64,000 nt of DNA. Origin: Pseudomonadota bacterium. Lineage in GTDB: Bacteria > Pseudomonadota > Gammaproteobacteria > Burkholderiales > Gallionellaceae. Shown one piece after another: positions 15,679 to 24,452 of the stretch. The notes beneath the pieces are model-generated. The model was not told the origin of the DNA. It saw only the letters and a list, made by a program, of their open reading frames with translations, and ran no database searches. The translations under genes were made by a program, and so were the position numbers. The stretch's first letter is position 1. Each line of letters opens with the position of its first letter. The stretch covers positions 1-64,000 of the forward strand of contig JAJXTH010000008.1 of the NCBI GenBank assembly GCA_021783995.1, in the 5' to 3' direction.

Positions 15679-17046
15679 ATGAAGAAAATCGTTCTATCTC
15701 TCGCAGGCGTTGTGGCCGCTGCGGCGTTCGCGCCTGAAGCTTCCGCTCTGCCAGTGTTCGCGCGTCAAACCGGCATGGCTTGTTCCGCGTGTCACTTCCA
15801 GCATTTCCCGCTGTTGAACGCTTTCGGTCGCGCATTCAAGGAAGGCGGCTTCACGATGATGGGCGCAGAGCCCAAGGTTGAAGGCGACAATCTGTCCATT
15901 CCCGCATACCTGAACATGGCAGTGCTGACCAGCATGGGCTATATCAAGAGCAATCAGACTGCTGATACATCAGGCGTTACCAAGAACTACGGCAACGGCG
16001 TATGGGGCGTTCCAGGCGTCGGTTTTGGCGGTCAAGGTGAGGCATCCCTGTTCGTTGGCGGCCATGTGAGCGATTTCGCTGGCTTCCTGTCCGAGATCAC
16101 TCTGGGCGGTACTGGCGCAGCGCTGGGTTCGGCCAAGCTGCCGATGCTGTATGACATGGGTTCCGCCAAGATCGGCGTGGTTCCATTCGCAACCAATGGC
16201 CAGGGCGCTTCCTACTCGATGGAAGTTGCGAACACCGGTGCGAACGCGATTCATTCGATCACCAACACGGTCGGTCCTAACGGCGAATTCATCAACGCGG
16301 TTTCCGCTCAGCAGTACATCGGTACAGCCACCAATGCATTGGGTCTGGGCTTCGTTGCAAACAGCGACATGGGCCTGATCAACATCACCAAGTTCCAGCA
16401 GACAGGAACCACAGCCGGGAACTATGGATCCTTGGGTTCTACCTATTCTCGCGTGCTGGGTACTTTCACCATGGGTGACTGGGATACTGCTGTCGGTGCA
16501 CAGAACTGGAGCGGTGCATCTATGTTTACACCTGGATATGGTATGAACGTAAATCCAGCGGATGGCACAACGGGTGCTTTTGCTGCGCAAACTGGCACCG
16601 CCACTATGCAAGCAACCAAGGCATGGGCACTTGACGGCCAGATGCAGGGTTCGCTGGGCGGCATGCCAGTCGGCTTCTACGCAAGCTATGCGCGCGCTCC
16701 CGGTGGACTGCAGAACGGCGAGATCAATACCTACAACAGCGGTACTCTGACTCGCAGCTCGTTCAACATCGATGCCGAACTGGGCGTGGTTCCTGAAGTC
16801 GCAACGATTGGTGCTGCTATCCGCCGTGGCAAGAGCGGTTTTGCCGATGCGGGTGGTAACAACACCAACGACAACGCGATCTTCCTGACTGCAACCTACA
16901 AGCTGCAGCAGAACATGCTGGCTCGCCTGTCGTATGTGAAGCAGAGCGGCAGCTACTGGGATCAGCAAAACATCGGCGGCGGCGGCACCAACTCGCAGGT
17001 ACTGGGCAGCCAGACTTACGAGCTGAACATGTACGTGCTGTTCTAA
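15679..17046 (+). CDS. cyc2: Cyc2-like outer-membrane cytochrome-porin fusion (candidate Fe(II) oxidase)
   Basis: The 455-residue precursor has a signal peptide cut after ASA (residue 23), then one heme c site, CSACH (Cys35, Cys38, His39), only 12 residues into the mature protein, embedded in ARQTGMACSACHFQHFP and LNAFGRAFKEGGFT. The remaining about 390 residues are strand-rich, Gly/Thr/Asn-rich, with no further CxxCH, and end in an aromatic C terminus (MYVLF) typical of outer-membrane barrels. This is the architecture of Cyc2, the Fe(II)-oxidising fused cytochrome-porin of acidophilic and neutrophilic iron oxidisers. An in-frame GTG at 15556 would place 41 unlikely residues before the signal peptide. 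The gene stands alone between a strong promoter and a terminator. Cyc2-like proteins also occur outside known iron oxidisers, so the substrate is inferred. Confidence 0.8.
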   Translation: MKKIVLSLAGVVAAAAFAPEASALPVFARQTGMACSACHFQHFPLLNAFGRAFKEGGFTMMGAEPKVEGDNLSIPAYLNMAVLTSMGYIKSNQTADTSGVTKNYGNGVWGVPGVGFGGQGEASLFVGGHVSDFAGFLSEITLGGTGAALGSAKLPMLYDMGSAKIGVVPFATNGQGASYSMEVANTGANAIHSITNTVGPNGEFINAVSAQQYIGTATNALGLGFVANSDMGLINITKFQQTGTTAGNYGSLGSTYSRVLGTFTMGDWDTAVGAQNWSGASMFTPGYGMNVNPADGTTGAFAAQTGTATMQATKAWALDGQMQGSLGGMPVGFYASYARAPGGLQNGEINTYNSGTLTRSSFNIDAELGVVPEVATIGAAIRRGKSGFADAGGNNTNDNAIFLTATYKLQQNMLARLSYVKQSGSYWDQQNIGGGGTNSQVLGSQTYELNMYVLF

Positions 17047-17088
17047 TCGATGCTTCCTCCGCTCGCGGAGGATTGATTCGATCTTGAG

Positions 17089-17118
17089 CGGGGAAGGCGT
17101 GAGCCTTCCCCGTTTTTT
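17089..17118 (+). terminator. Rho-independent terminator of the Cyc2-like gene
   Basis: A perfect 10-base stem CGGGGAAGGC / GCCTTCCCCG with a GTGA loop is followed by six T. A second small hairpin (CCTCCGC-TC-GCGGAGG) lies just upstream at 17057-17072. Confidence 0.93.
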
Positions 17119-17183
17119 ACGCTTGCGCGTACTGCATTCATGAGTAAGAATGCGGCGTATGTTTAGAGAATGGTGTAAGGATC

Positions 17184-17450
17184 ATGGCGATTGTGTTGGA
17201 TGGCGATATTGAAAAGGTAGTGCAAAAGTTGGCTGCATCGCGACATTGCACCGAGCAATTAATTATGGCGGAAGCCGTGCACCAATTGGCTGTGCGTGAA
17301 CAAATGCGTGGTAGTTTGTGGCAAGCGGGACATGCGGCCTGGCAACAATATCAGGAAACCGGTTTGCATCTGACCATGGAAGAAATGGATAGCTGGATGG
17401 CAAAACTTGAGGCAGGTGAAGATGCTGAACTGCCAAAATGCCACGTTTGA
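17184..17450 (+). CDS. Putative antitoxin (ribbon-helix-helix type)
   Basis: The 88-residue protein has a short strand (IVLDGDIEKVVQKLA) followed by helices (TEQLIMAEAVHQLAVREQM), the pattern of a ribbon-helix-helix DNA-binding antitoxin, and an acidic C-terminal tail suited to toxin binding (MDSWMAKLEAGEDAEL). It precedes and overlaps by 13 bases the RelE/ParE-like gene at 17438, the usual antitoxin-first order. It would repress its own operon and neutralise the toxin. Confidence 0.75.
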   Translation: MAIVLDGDIEKVVQKLAASRHCTEQLIMAEAVHQLAVREQMRGSLWQAGHAAWQQYQETGLHLTMEEMDSWMAKLEAGEDAELPKCHV

Positions 17451-17725
17451 TATGGTCGTATGCGGCGACGCTCGATTTGGCGCGTTTGCATCGGTTTCTC
17501 GTTCGTAAAAATGCTGATGCAGCCCGGCGCGCCATTCAGTCAATTCGCGTAGGTGTAAAGAACCTTGCGGATCAACCGCAGATAGGCCGGGTTGCCGAAA
17601 ACCAAAAGCCAGAGTTCCGCGAGTTATTGATTGGATTTGGCAATAGCGGTTACATCACTCTCTATCATTATGCAGATAATGTGATTACGATTTTGTCAGT
17701 GCGCCACCAAAAGGAAATTGAATAG
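17438..17725 (+). CDS. RelE/ParE-superfamily toxin
   Basis: The 95-residue protein has the RelE/ParE fold signature: WSYAATLDLARLHRFL at the N terminus, a basic helix (RAIQSIRVGVKNLADQP), IGRVAENQKPEFRELLIGFGNSGYITLYHY and the C-terminal strand TILSVRHQKE. Family members inhibit either translation by mRNA cleavage or DNA gyrase; the sequence alone does not decide between them. Together with the overlapping antitoxin it forms an apparently intact type II toxin-antitoxin module. Confidence 0.85.
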   Translation: MPRLIWSYAATLDLARLHRFLVRKNADAARRAIQSIRVGVKNLADQPQIGRVAENQKPEFRELLIGFGNSGYITLYHYADNVITILSVRHQKEIE

Positions 17726-17783
17726 GCCGTCATTTCCTGCAGGCGTGGGGTACATTTCCGCCGTTACAGTAAAGAGGTGAATG

Positions 17784-18038
17784 ATGGAATGGGACGTGGT
17801 TGATTTGAAAACCGGAGATGACTGGAATATGCAGGTGCGCTTTGCCGACGGTACCGAGGGAAGTGTCAAGTTTGAGCAGAGCCATCTTTATGGGGTGTTC
17901 GAATCCTTGAAAGATCCGAACTTCTTTTTCAGGGCATATCTGGATTCGGGTGTTGTGACTTGGCCTGGCGATATTGATATTGCGCCAGATGCGATGTATC
18001 GCGAAATCAAGCGGCATGGCCTGTGGGTGCTGCGTTAA
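17784..18038 (+). CDS. DUF2442 family protein, second member
   Basis: The 84-residue protein shares the family signature with the gene at 14376: YGVFESLKDPNFFFRAYLDSG and PGDIDIAPDAMY. Two consecutive ATG codons exist (17781 and 17784); AGAGG at 17773-17777 is better spaced for the second. It directly follows the toxin-antitoxin pair. Function is unknown. Confidence 0.78.
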   Translation: MEWDVVDLKTGDDWNMQVRFADGTEGSVKFEQSHLYGVFESLKDPNFFFRAYLDSGVVTWPGDIDIAPDAMYREIKRHGLWVLR

Positions 18039-18089
18039 TTCTTTTTCATCTTCAGGCTGCCCCGTTTTTCAGGAGCTGTGGTAAGCTAG

Positions 18090-18110
18090 AAACAGTTTTT
18101 CATACTGTTT
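18090..18110 (+). other. Hairpin before hisC
   Basis: AAACAGT (18090-18096) and ACTGTTT (18104-18110) form a 7-base stem with a TTTTCAT loop, followed by TTAG and then the hisC start. It may be a weak terminator of the accessory genes or an operator or leader element of the his operon. No leader peptide with His codons is visible. Confidence 0.4.
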
Positions 18111-18120
18111 TTAGCCTCAA

Positions 18121-19188
18121 ATGTCCTCTGCGCTGGTTCACAATCTGATACGTCCGGAACTGCTCGCGCTGCATGCCTATCATGTGCCGGAAAGCGGCGG
18201 CATGATCAAGCTCGATGCGATGGAGAACCCATACCATCTGCCGCAGTTTTTGAAGGACGAAATTGCGACCATCGTGACGTCCTGCGAGATCAACCGCTAT
18301 CCGGATCCCGATCCCCGGGAATTGAAGGAAAGGATACGTCAGATCGAAGCCGTTCCAGAGGGGTGCGATGTGCTCCTTGGCAACGGTTCCGACGAGCTGA
18401 TACAGATACTCGCGATGGCTCTTAACAGGCCGGGTGCAGTGCTGCTCTCTGTCGAGCCATCCTTCGTGATGTACAGGATGATCGCGACCTTTGTCGGCAT
18501 GCGCCATGTGGGCGTGCCGTTGTCGCCCGATTTTTCGCTCGACATCGAAGCCACCCTCGATGCGATACGACGCGAGCGCCCTGCGCTTGTTTTTCTGGCC
18601 TACCCCAACAACCCGACAGGCAATCTTTTTTCCGCCGATCATGTCAGACGCATCATAGAGGCATCGCCGGGGCTGGTCGTGATCGACGAGGCGTATTACG
18701 CGTTTGCCAGCGACAGCTTCATGAAGCATGTGGCGGACTACCCGAATCTGTTGGTGATGCGCACCTTTTCAAAGCTGGGCATGGCAGGATTGCGGCTGGG
18801 TTTTCTTGCGGGCCGGAGCGAATGGCTCGATGAGCTTGAAAAGCTGCGTTTGCCTTATAATGTCGGCGTTTTGCCGCAGCGGGTGGCGAAGGCGTTGCTC
18901 GACAATCACGGCGTGCTTTTGCAGCAGGCGGACCAAATCAGGAAGGATCGCATGATCCTGCAGCGTGAATTGCAGACGCTGGTGGAAGTCTATCCGTCGG
19001 AAGCGAACTTCCTTCTTTTCAGGATGGAGAATGCGGCGGCTGTTTTCGATAAGCTCAAGGCGCGCGGCATGCTGATCAAGAATCTGGGCAATGCCCATCC
19101 GATGCTGAAGGACTGCCTGCGCGTGACGGTGGGCACGCCGCTCGAATGCCAGAAATTCATCGAGGCATTGCAGGAGAGTATTGTTTGA
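18121..19188 (+). CDS. hisC: Histidinol-phosphate aminotransferase
   Basis: The 355-residue fold-type I PLP enzyme converts imidazole acetol-phosphate to histidinol phosphate. It shows [10 protein letters not shown] near the N terminus, GNGSDELI, the AYPNNPTGN motif, VIDEAYYAF and the PLP-lysine in [15 protein letters not shown]. Length is typical. No Shine-Dalgarno is visible before the ATG. It heads a his gene run that lacks hisG and hisD, which in many betaproteobacteria lie just upstream. Confidence 0.95.
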   Translation: MSSALVHNLIRPELLALHAYHVPESGGMIKLDAMENPYHLPQFLKDEIATIVTSCEINRYPDPDPRELKERIRQIEAVPEGCDVLLGNGSDELIQILAMALNRPGAVLLSVEPSFVMYRMIATFVGMRHVGVPLSPDFSLDIEATLDAIRRERPALVFLAYPNNPTGNLFSADHVRRIIEASPGLVVIDEAYYAFASDSFMKHVADYPNLLVMRTFSKLGMAGLRLGFLAGRSEWLDELEKLRLPYNVGVLPQRVAKALLDNHGVLLQQADQIRKDRMILQRELQTLVEVYPSEANFLLFRMENAAAVFDKLKARGMLIKNLGNAHPMLKDCLRVTVGTPLECQKFIEALQESIV

Positions 19189-19219
19189 ACAGGCGTCATT
19201 GGTGAAACTACTAGCCAAT

Positions 19220-19280
19220 CGACTAAGCAAGCGAGCTTGCAAGTCGTTGGTTATCCCGCGAAGGCGGGAATCCGGCTCAA
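19220..19280. repeat. REP-like element between hisC and hisB
   Basis: The hisC-hisB gap contains a stem (GACTAAGCAAGC / GCTTGCAAGTC) followed by TTATCCCGCGAAGGCGGGAA and TCCGG, matching the REP-like family at 1669, 14192 and 51920. It interrupts an otherwise tightly packed operon. Confidence 0.65.
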
Positions 19281-19297
19281 TATGGCTAAGGAACAAC

Positions 19298-19885
19298 ATG
19301 CGTAGCGCGAAAGTCACACGTAACACACTTGAAACGCAGATCAGCGTCGATCTGAATCTGGATGGGACCGGCAAGGCAGGCTTCGAGACCGGCCTGCCGT
19401 TTCTCGATCACATGCTGGACCAGGTCGCGCGCCACGGCCTTTTGGACATGAACATCGTCGCGAAGGGCGATCTGCACATCGATGCGCACCACACCGTCGA
19501 GGATCTGGGCATCACGCTGGGCCAGGCATTCACTCAGGCAGTGGGCGACAAGCAGGGGCTTTCCCGTTATGGCCACGCCTATGTGCCGCTCGATGAGGCG
19601 CTTTCGCGCGTGGTGCTGGATCTCTCGGGTCGGCCCGGGCTCGTGTTCAACTGCGAATTCGTGCGCGCCAGCATAGGCGGTTTCGACGTGGACCTGTTCC
19701 ACGAGTTCTTCCAGGGCTTCGTCAACCATGCGCTCGTCACGCTGCACATCGACAACCTGGCTGGCAGCAATGCGCACCATCAGGCGGAGACGATCTTCAA
19801 GGCGTTCGGCCGCGCATTGCGCATGGCATTGATGGTCGATCCAGGAATGGCGGGCATGATGCCATCGACCAAGGGCGTTCTGTAA
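19298..19885 (+). CDS. hisB: Imidazoleglycerol-phosphate dehydratase
   Basis: The 195-residue monofunctional HisB dehydrates IGP to imidazole acetol-phosphate. It has the metal-binding His clusters of the family ([37 protein letters not shown]). Start at 19298 ([10 protein letters not shown]) follows AAGGAAC and gives the standard length; the longer frame from 19181 runs through a repeat and is rejected. It overlaps hisH by one base. Confidence 0.95.
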   Translation: MRSAKVTRNTLETQISVDLNLDGTGKAGFETGLPFLDHMLDQVARHGLLDMNIVAKGDLHIDAHHTVEDLGITLGQAFTQAVGDKQGLSRYGHAYVPLDEALSRVVLDLSGRPGLVFNCEFVRASIGGFDVDLFHEFFQGFVNHALVTLHIDNLAGSNAHHQAETIFKAFGRALRMALMVDPGMAGMMPSTKGVL

Positions 19886-20517
19886 TGGTCGATATCGCCA
19901 TCGTCGATTACGGCATGGGCAATCTGCGCTCGGTCGAGCAGGCGGTGCGCCATGTCGCTGAAGGCCTTTCGGTCAGCGTGACCGACGATGCGGATGTGAT
20001 TGGAAAAGCGGTGCGCGTGGTGTTCCCGGGGCAGGGAGCGATGCCGGACTGCATGCGCGAGCTGGACGCTCGCGGCCTGCGCGTAGCAGTGCTCAGGGCC
20101 GCAAAGGAAAAGCCTTTCCTGGGTATCTGCATCGGGCTTCAGATGCTTTTCGAGAAGAGCGCGGAAGGGAACGTCGAAGGGCTCGGCGTCCTGAAGGGCG
20201 AGGTGTTGCGCTTCGATGGAAGCATGAAGGACGCGCATGGCAACAGGCTCAAGGTGCCGCACATGGGATGGAACGAGGTGCATCATCTTGATCATCCGCT
20301 GTGGGAAGGCATAGGGCAGGATGCGCGCTTCTATTATGTGCACAGCTATTACGTCTCCCCCGAAGATCGTTCTCTCGTTCAGGCGACGAGCGAATACCCC
20401 CATCCTTTCGTTTGCGCGGTGGCGCGCGACAATCTTTTCGCGGTGCAGTTTCATCCGGAGAAAAGCCAGGCGGCAGGGCTCAAGCTGCTGCATAACTTTG
20501 TACATTGGAACCCCTAA
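19885..20517 (+). CDS. hisH: Imidazole glycerol phosphate synthase, glutaminase subunit
   Basis: The 210-residue class I glutamine amidotransferase has the nucleophile in FLGICIGLQMLF, the oxyanion region DYGMGNLRSVE and the His/Glu pair in QFHPEKSQ. It supplies ammonia to HisF. TAATG overlap with hisB suggests coupled translation. Confidence 0.95.
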   Translation: MVDIAIVDYGMGNLRSVEQAVRHVAEGLSVSVTDDADVIGKAVRVVFPGQGAMPDCMRELDARGLRVAVLRAAKEKPFLGICIGLQMLFEKSAEGNVEGLGVLKGEVLRFDGSMKDAHGNRLKVPHMGWNEVHHLDHPLWEGIGQDARFYYVHSYYVSPEDRSLVQATSEYPHPFVCAVARDNLFAVQFHPEKSQAAGLKLLHNFVHWNP

Positions 20518-20526
20518 ATACTTGCC

Positions 20527-21273
20527 ATGCTGATAATTCCTGCGATTGATTTGAAAGACGGTCATTGTGTGCGCCTGAAACAGGGCGTGATGGAAGACTC
20601 AACCGTGTTTTCCGAGGATCCCGCGGCGACCGCGCGACACTGGCTCGCGCAGGGTGCGAAGCGATTGCACCTGGTAGATCTGAACGGCGCATTTGCCGGC
20701 AAGCCCAGGAACGAATCTGCGGTGCGCAGCATCATCGAGGCGGTGGGAGACGAGTTGCCGGTGCAGCTGGGCGGCGGCATACGCGATCTGGAGACGATAG
20801 AGCGCTATCTCGATCTCGGTGTGACCTACATCATCGTCGGCACCGCGGCGGTCAAGGTGCCGGGCTTTCTGCACGAGGCATGCGACGCATTCCCCGGTCA
20901 CATCATGGTGGGGCTGGATGCCAAGGGTGGCAAGGTGGCGGTCAACGGATGGTCCAAGCTCACCGGCCACGATGTGTCGGATCTCGCAAAGCGCTTCGAG
21001 GATTACGGGGTCGAGGCGATCATCTACACCGACATAGGGCGTGATGGCATGCTCACCGGCGTGAACATAGAGGCGACGGTGGAGCTTGCGCGCCCGCTGC
21101 ATGTGCCGGTGATCGCCAGCGGCGGCATCACCAATCTCGACGACGTGCGCAACCTCTGCCAGGTGGAAAGCGAGGGCATCACCGGCGCGATCACGGGCCG
21201 CGCGATCTACGAGGGCACGCTGGACTTTGCCGCGGCGCAGGCGCTCGCGGACGCGCTCTCGCCGCGACTCTAG
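20527..21273 (+). CDS. hisA: ProFAR isomerase (HisA)
   Basis: The 248-residue TIM barrel has the catalytic N-terminal [14 protein letters not shown], the phosphate-binding QLGGGIRD and the C-terminal Asp in [10 protein letters not shown] plus ASGGI. It isomerises the aminoaldose intermediate of histidine synthesis. Located nine bases after hisH in the operon. Confidence 0.95.
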   Translation: MLIIPAIDLKDGHCVRLKQGVMEDSTVFSEDPAATARHWLAQGAKRLHLVDLNGAFAGKPRNESAVRSIIEAVGDELPVQLGGGIRDLETIERYLDLGVTYIIVGTAAVKVPGFLHEACDAFPGHIMVGLDAKGGKVAVNGWSKLTGHDVSDLAKRFEDYGVEAIIYTDIGRDGMLTGVNIEATVELARPLHVPVIASGGITNLDDVRNLCQVESEGITGAITGRAIYEGTLDFAAAQALADALSPRL

Positions 21274-21276
21274 ATC

Positions 21277-22035
21277 ATGCTGGCCAAACGCATCATACCC
21301 TGCCTCGACGTGACCGCGGGCCGCGTGGTCAAGGGCGTCAGCTTCGTATCCCTGCGCGATGCAGGAGACCCGGTAGAGATCGCCCGTCGCTACGACGAGC
21401 AGGGGGCAGACGAGCTGACCTTCCTGGATATTACCGCGAGCTCGGACGACAGGGGCATCATCTTCCGCATCATAGAAGAGGTTGCGTCCCAGGTTTTCAT
21501 ACCGCTTACGGTGGGCGGCGGCGTGCGCGAAGTTGCTGATGTGCGCAACCTGCTCAATGCGGGCGCGGACAAGGTCAGCATCAATACTTCGGCCGTGACC
21601 AATCCGCAACTGGTCGCCGATGCATCGGCGCGCTTCGGCTCGCAGTGCATCGTGGTGGCTATAGACGCAAAGCAGGTGGATGACGGCAGATGGGAAGTGT
21701 TCACTCACGGAGGCCGCAAGGCAACGGGGCTGGATGCGGTGGAGTGGGCAAGAAAGATGCAGAGTCTTGGCGCAGGAGAAATCCTTCTGACCAGCATGGA
21801 TCGGGACGGGCAGAAGAACGGCTTCGATCTGGCATTGACAAGGCAGGTGACAGACGCGCTGGAGATCCCGGTGATCGCAAGCGGCGGCGTGGGCAACCTG
21901 CAGCATCTCGCAGACGGAGTGCTGCAGGGTGGGGCGGACGCGGTTCTCGCCGCGAGCATATTCCATTTCGGCGAATACACGGTCGAAGAGGCAAAGCGAT
22001 ACATGGCTTCCCAGGGCATAGAGGTGAGGCTGTGA
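21277..22035 (+). CDS. hisF: Imidazole glycerol phosphate synthase, cyclase subunit
   Basis: The 252-residue TIM barrel carries the catalytic Asp residues in [14 protein letters not shown] and [13 protein letters not shown] and the phosphate motifs TVGGGVR and ASGGVG. It partners HisH. The end overlaps the hisI start (GTGA). Confidence 0.95.
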   Translation: MLAKRIIPCLDVTAGRVVKGVSFVSLRDAGDPVEIARRYDEQGADELTFLDITASSDDRGIIFRIIEEVASQVFIPLTVGGGVREVADVRNLLNAGADKVSINTSAVTNPQLVADASARFGSQCIVVAIDAKQVDDGRWEVFTHGGRKATGLDAVEWARKMQSLGAGEILLTSMDRDGQKNGFDLALTRQVTDALEIPVIASGGVGNLQHLADGVLQGGADAVLAASIFHFGEYTVEEAKRYMASQGIEVRL

Positions 22036-22430
22036 GAGAAGCCTGGCTGGACAGGGTGAAGTGGCAGGAAGATGGCCTCGTGCCCGCCATCGCCCAGGAT
22101 GCAAGGACCGGCCGCGTGCTGATGGTCGCGTGGATGAACCGCGAGGCATTGAAGCTCACGGCGCAGAAGAACGAGGCGGTTTACTGGTCTCGTTCCCGCA
22201 ACAAACTCTGGCACAAGGGCGAGGAGTCGGGGCATGTGCAGAAGGTGCTCGAAATCAGGCTGGACTGCGATGCGGACGTGATCCTCCTGATGATAGAGCA
22301 AAGGGGCGGCATCGCCTGCCATACCGGGCGCGAGAGCTGCTTCTATACGCGCCTTGAAGAAGGCGAATGGCAGGTCGTCGACGAAGTGCTAAAATCGCCC
22401 GACGAGATATACGGAAAGTCAGGGTCATGA
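22032..22430 (+). CDS. hisI: Phosphoribosyl-AMP cyclohydrolase
   Basis: The 132-residue monofunctional enzyme opens the adenine ring of PR-AMP. It shows [30 protein letters not shown] and the zinc-binding Cys residues in [16 protein letters not shown]. Start is GTG at 22032, overlapping the hisF stop; a longer upstream frame lies inside hisF and is not used. Confidence 0.94.
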   Translation: MREAWLDRVKWQEDGLVPAIAQDARTGRVLMVAWMNREALKLTAQKNEAVYWSRSRNKLWHKGEESGHVQKVLEIRLDCDADVILLMIEQRGGIACHTGRESCFYTRLEEGEWQVVDEVLKSPDEIYGKSGS

Positions 22431-22747
22431 ACGACATCTTGCAGAGGCTCACCGAAACGATAGAGGCGCGCAGGATCGCATCGCCCGACAGCTCCTATGT
22501 TGCAAAGCTCTTCGCAAAGGGTGAAGATGCGATACTGAAGAAGGTCGGTGAAGAAGCCACGGAAGTGATCCTCGCCTCAAAGTCGGGAGAGCGAGAACAG
22601 ATCGTGTACGAGACGGCGGATCTGTGGTTTCATTGCATGGTGATGCTCGCGCATCACGGTCTTGCGGCAGACGATGTGTTGCAAGAGCTTGCGCGCCGCG
22701 AAGGGCTCTCGGGCATCGCGGAAAAAAACGCCAGGAAGGAAAAATGA
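22427..22747 (+). CDS. hisE: Phosphoribosyl-ATP pyrophosphatase
   Basis: The 106-residue all-alpha pyrophosphohydrolase has the family features [22 protein letters not shown], the EATEV metal site and [14 protein letters not shown]. It hydrolyses PR-ATP to PR-AMP. It overlaps hisI and hinT by four bases on each side (ATGA). Confidence 0.94.
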   Translation: MNDILQRLTETIEARRIASPDSSYVAKLFAKGEDAILKKVGEEATEVILASKSGEREQIVYETADLWFHCMVMLAHHGLAADDVLQELARREGLSGIAEKNARKEK

Positions 22748-23091
22748 GCGACTGTCTTTTTTGCAGGATAGCGAGTGGCGAATTGCCCAGCCGCAAGGTG
22801 TACGAGGACGATGAAGTTCTGGCGTTCCACGACATACATCCGGTAGCGCCCGTGCACTTCATGCTGATCCCGAAGCTGCATCTGGACTCGCTGGCGGAAG
22901 CGGAAGATGCGCATGCCGCGTTGCTTGGCAGGATGCTTGTGCTGGCGCCGAGGCTTGCGAAGCAGCAGGGATTGGAAAACGGCTTTCGCACGGTGATCAA
23001 CACCGGGCGCGGAGGCGGGCAGGAAGTGTTTCATTTGCATGTGCACGTCATGGGTGGAGGCGACATCCCGCCCATGGTGCGCCGCGGTTAA
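22744..23091 (+). CDS. hinT: HIT-family nucleotide-binding protein (HinT)
   Basis: The 115-residue protein has [13 protein letters not shown] at the start and the catalytic HLHVHVMGG triad near the end, as in HinT purine nucleoside phosphoramidases. The position after hisE and before tatA is the usual betaproteobacterial order. Confidence 0.94.
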   Translation: MSDCLFCRIASGELPSRKVYEDDEVLAFHDIHPVAPVHFMLIPKLHLDSLAEAEDAHAALLGRMLVLAPRLAKQQGLENGFRTVINTGRGGGQEVFHLHVHVMGGGDIPPMVRRG

Positions 23092-23105
23092 TTTGGGAGA
23101 ATATC

Positions 23106-23318
23106 ATGGGTTCATTGAGCATCTGGCATTGGTTGATCGTACTGGTCGTGGTGATGATGGTGTTCGGCACCAAAAAGCTGCGCAACATAGGCAGCGATCT
23201 GGGCGGTGCCGTCAAGGGTTTCAAGGAGGGCATGGCTTCCGACGAGCCTCCCAAACAGGTCAAGGATGAGGGCAACACCATAGAGGGCGAAGTCAAGAGC
23301 AAGACGACGCACAGCTGA
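23106..23318 (+). CDS. tatA: Sec-independent translocase subunit TatA
   Basis: The 70-residue protein has a short N-terminal membrane helix ([15 protein letters not shown]), the FGTKKLR hinge and an amphipathic helix ([15 protein letters not shown]), then a charged tail. It forms the variable pore element of the Tat system, needed here for the Tat-type ActB1. Confidence 0.95.
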   Translation: MGSLSIWHWLIVLVVVMMVFGTKKLRNIGSDLGGAVKGFKEGMASDEPPKQVKDEGNTIEGEVKSKTTHS

Positions 23319-23353
23319 GCGAGTCTTGTGCAAACCTTTTTCCAGGATGAACG

Positions 23354-23689
23354 ATGCTTGATTTCAGCGCAGGGGAGCTGATGGTGGTGATGGTCGTGGC
23401 GCTCGTCGTCATCGGCCCCGAACGGCTGCCCAAGGTGGCGCGCACGCTGGGACACCTGTATGGCCGTGCCCAGCGCTATGTGAACAGCGTGAAGTCGGAC
23501 ATCGAGCGCGACATGGCGATAGAGGAATACCGCCAGCTGCAGCAGAAGGTGCAGGCCGAGGCTGCCAGCCTGCAGTCGGCCGTCGGTGAGGTCGAAGAGA
23601 CTGCAAACCAGAAGATGCAGGCGATCAATCGTGCGATTGCTGATGAGCCTGTCGCGAGCAAGCCGCCGATCGAGCCGCCCAAGTCCTGA
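23354..23689 (+). CDS. tatB: Sec-independent translocase subunit TatB
   Basis: The 111-residue protein starts MLDFSAGELMVVMVVALVVIGPERLP, the TatB signature with Glu in the helix and the GPERLP hinge, followed by a long amphipathic/coiled-coil region and a Pro-rich end. It forms the Tat substrate receptor with TatC. Confidence 0.94.
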   Translation: MLDFSAGELMVVMVVALVVIGPERLPKVARTLGHLYGRAQRYVNSVKSDIERDMAIEEYRQLQQKVQAEAASLQSAVGEVEETANQKMQAINRAIADEPVASKPPIEPPKS

Positions 23690-23723
23690 TGGTCGCTTCT
23701 GCATCAGCACAGGGATGGCGTCG

Positions 23724-24452
23724 ATGAGCACCAGCGAAAGTTTCATCGCCCATCTGATCGAGTTGCGCAAGAGGCTGATGCGCTCGATGATCGCGCTTCT
23801 CGTGGTGTTCGTCTGTCTTTTCCCCTGGTCATCCAAACTCTATGCGCTGCTTGCGAGGCCGTTGCTGGCAAAGCTGCCCAAGGGTGGGCAGATGATCGCA
23901 ACCGAAGTGACCACGCCGTTCTTCGTTCCGCTCAAGGTGGCGCTGATGGCGTCCTTCCTGATCGCGCTTCCCTTCATACTCTATCAGCTCTGGCGCTTCG
24001 TCGCCCCCGGGCTCTATGCGCACGAAAAGAAGCTTGTGCTGCCGCTGATCGTTTCCAGCACGCTGCTCTTCTTCTGCGGCATGTCATTCGCCTATTTCGT
24101 GGTGTTTCCCATCGTGTTCGGCTTCATCACGGCATCCGCGCCCGCGGGCGTTGCGGTGATGACCGACATAGACAAGTATCTGGGCTTCGTGATGACGATG
24201 TTCATGGCGTTCGGCATCACCTTCCAGGTGCCCGTCGCTGTGGTTCTCCTGGTGCGCATGGGCGTGGTTAGCGTTGCCAAGCTGCGCGAGATACGTCCCT
24301 ACATCGTGGTATCCTCCTTCGTGGTCGGCGCGATCTTCACGCCTCCCGATGTCGTTTCGCAGATGATGCTGGCCGTGCCTCTCTGGGTGCTATATGAGGC
24401 GGGTATCATCGTCGCGAGCTGGGTTTCGCCCGTGAGCTCGAATGAAACCTGA
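23724..24452 (+). CDS. tatC: Sec-independent translocase subunit TatC
   Basis: The 242-residue protein has six membrane helices and TatC motifs: FIAHLIELRKRLMRS with the signal-peptide-binding Glu, PFFVPLK, PFILYQLWRFVAPGLY and the FGITFQVPV segment. Start at 23724 is favoured by AGGG nine bases upstream; ATG at 23715 is an alternative. The 3' end overlaps the MscS gene by 11 bases. Confidence 0.94.
   Translation: MSTSESFIAHLIELRKRLMRSMIALLVVFVCLFPWSSKLYALLARPLLAKLPKGGQMIATEVTTPFFVPLKVALMASFLIALPFILYQLWRFVAPGLYAHEKKLVLPLIVSSTLLFFCGMSFAYFVVFPIVFGFITASAPAGVAVMTDIDKYLGFVMTMFMAFGITFQVPVAVVLLVRMGVVSVAKLREIRPYIVVSSFVVGAIFTPPDVVSQMMLAVPLWVLYEAGIIVASWVSPVSSNET

Noticed and set aside
17726-17760. Further REP-like copy (GTCATTTCCTGCAGGCGTGG)
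   Set aside because: Only a loose, unpaired match to the family; not counted.
20599-22149. 516-codon minus-strand frame opposite hisA/hisF
   Set aside because: Lies fully antisense to two complete, motif-bearing his genes; no recognisable domain.
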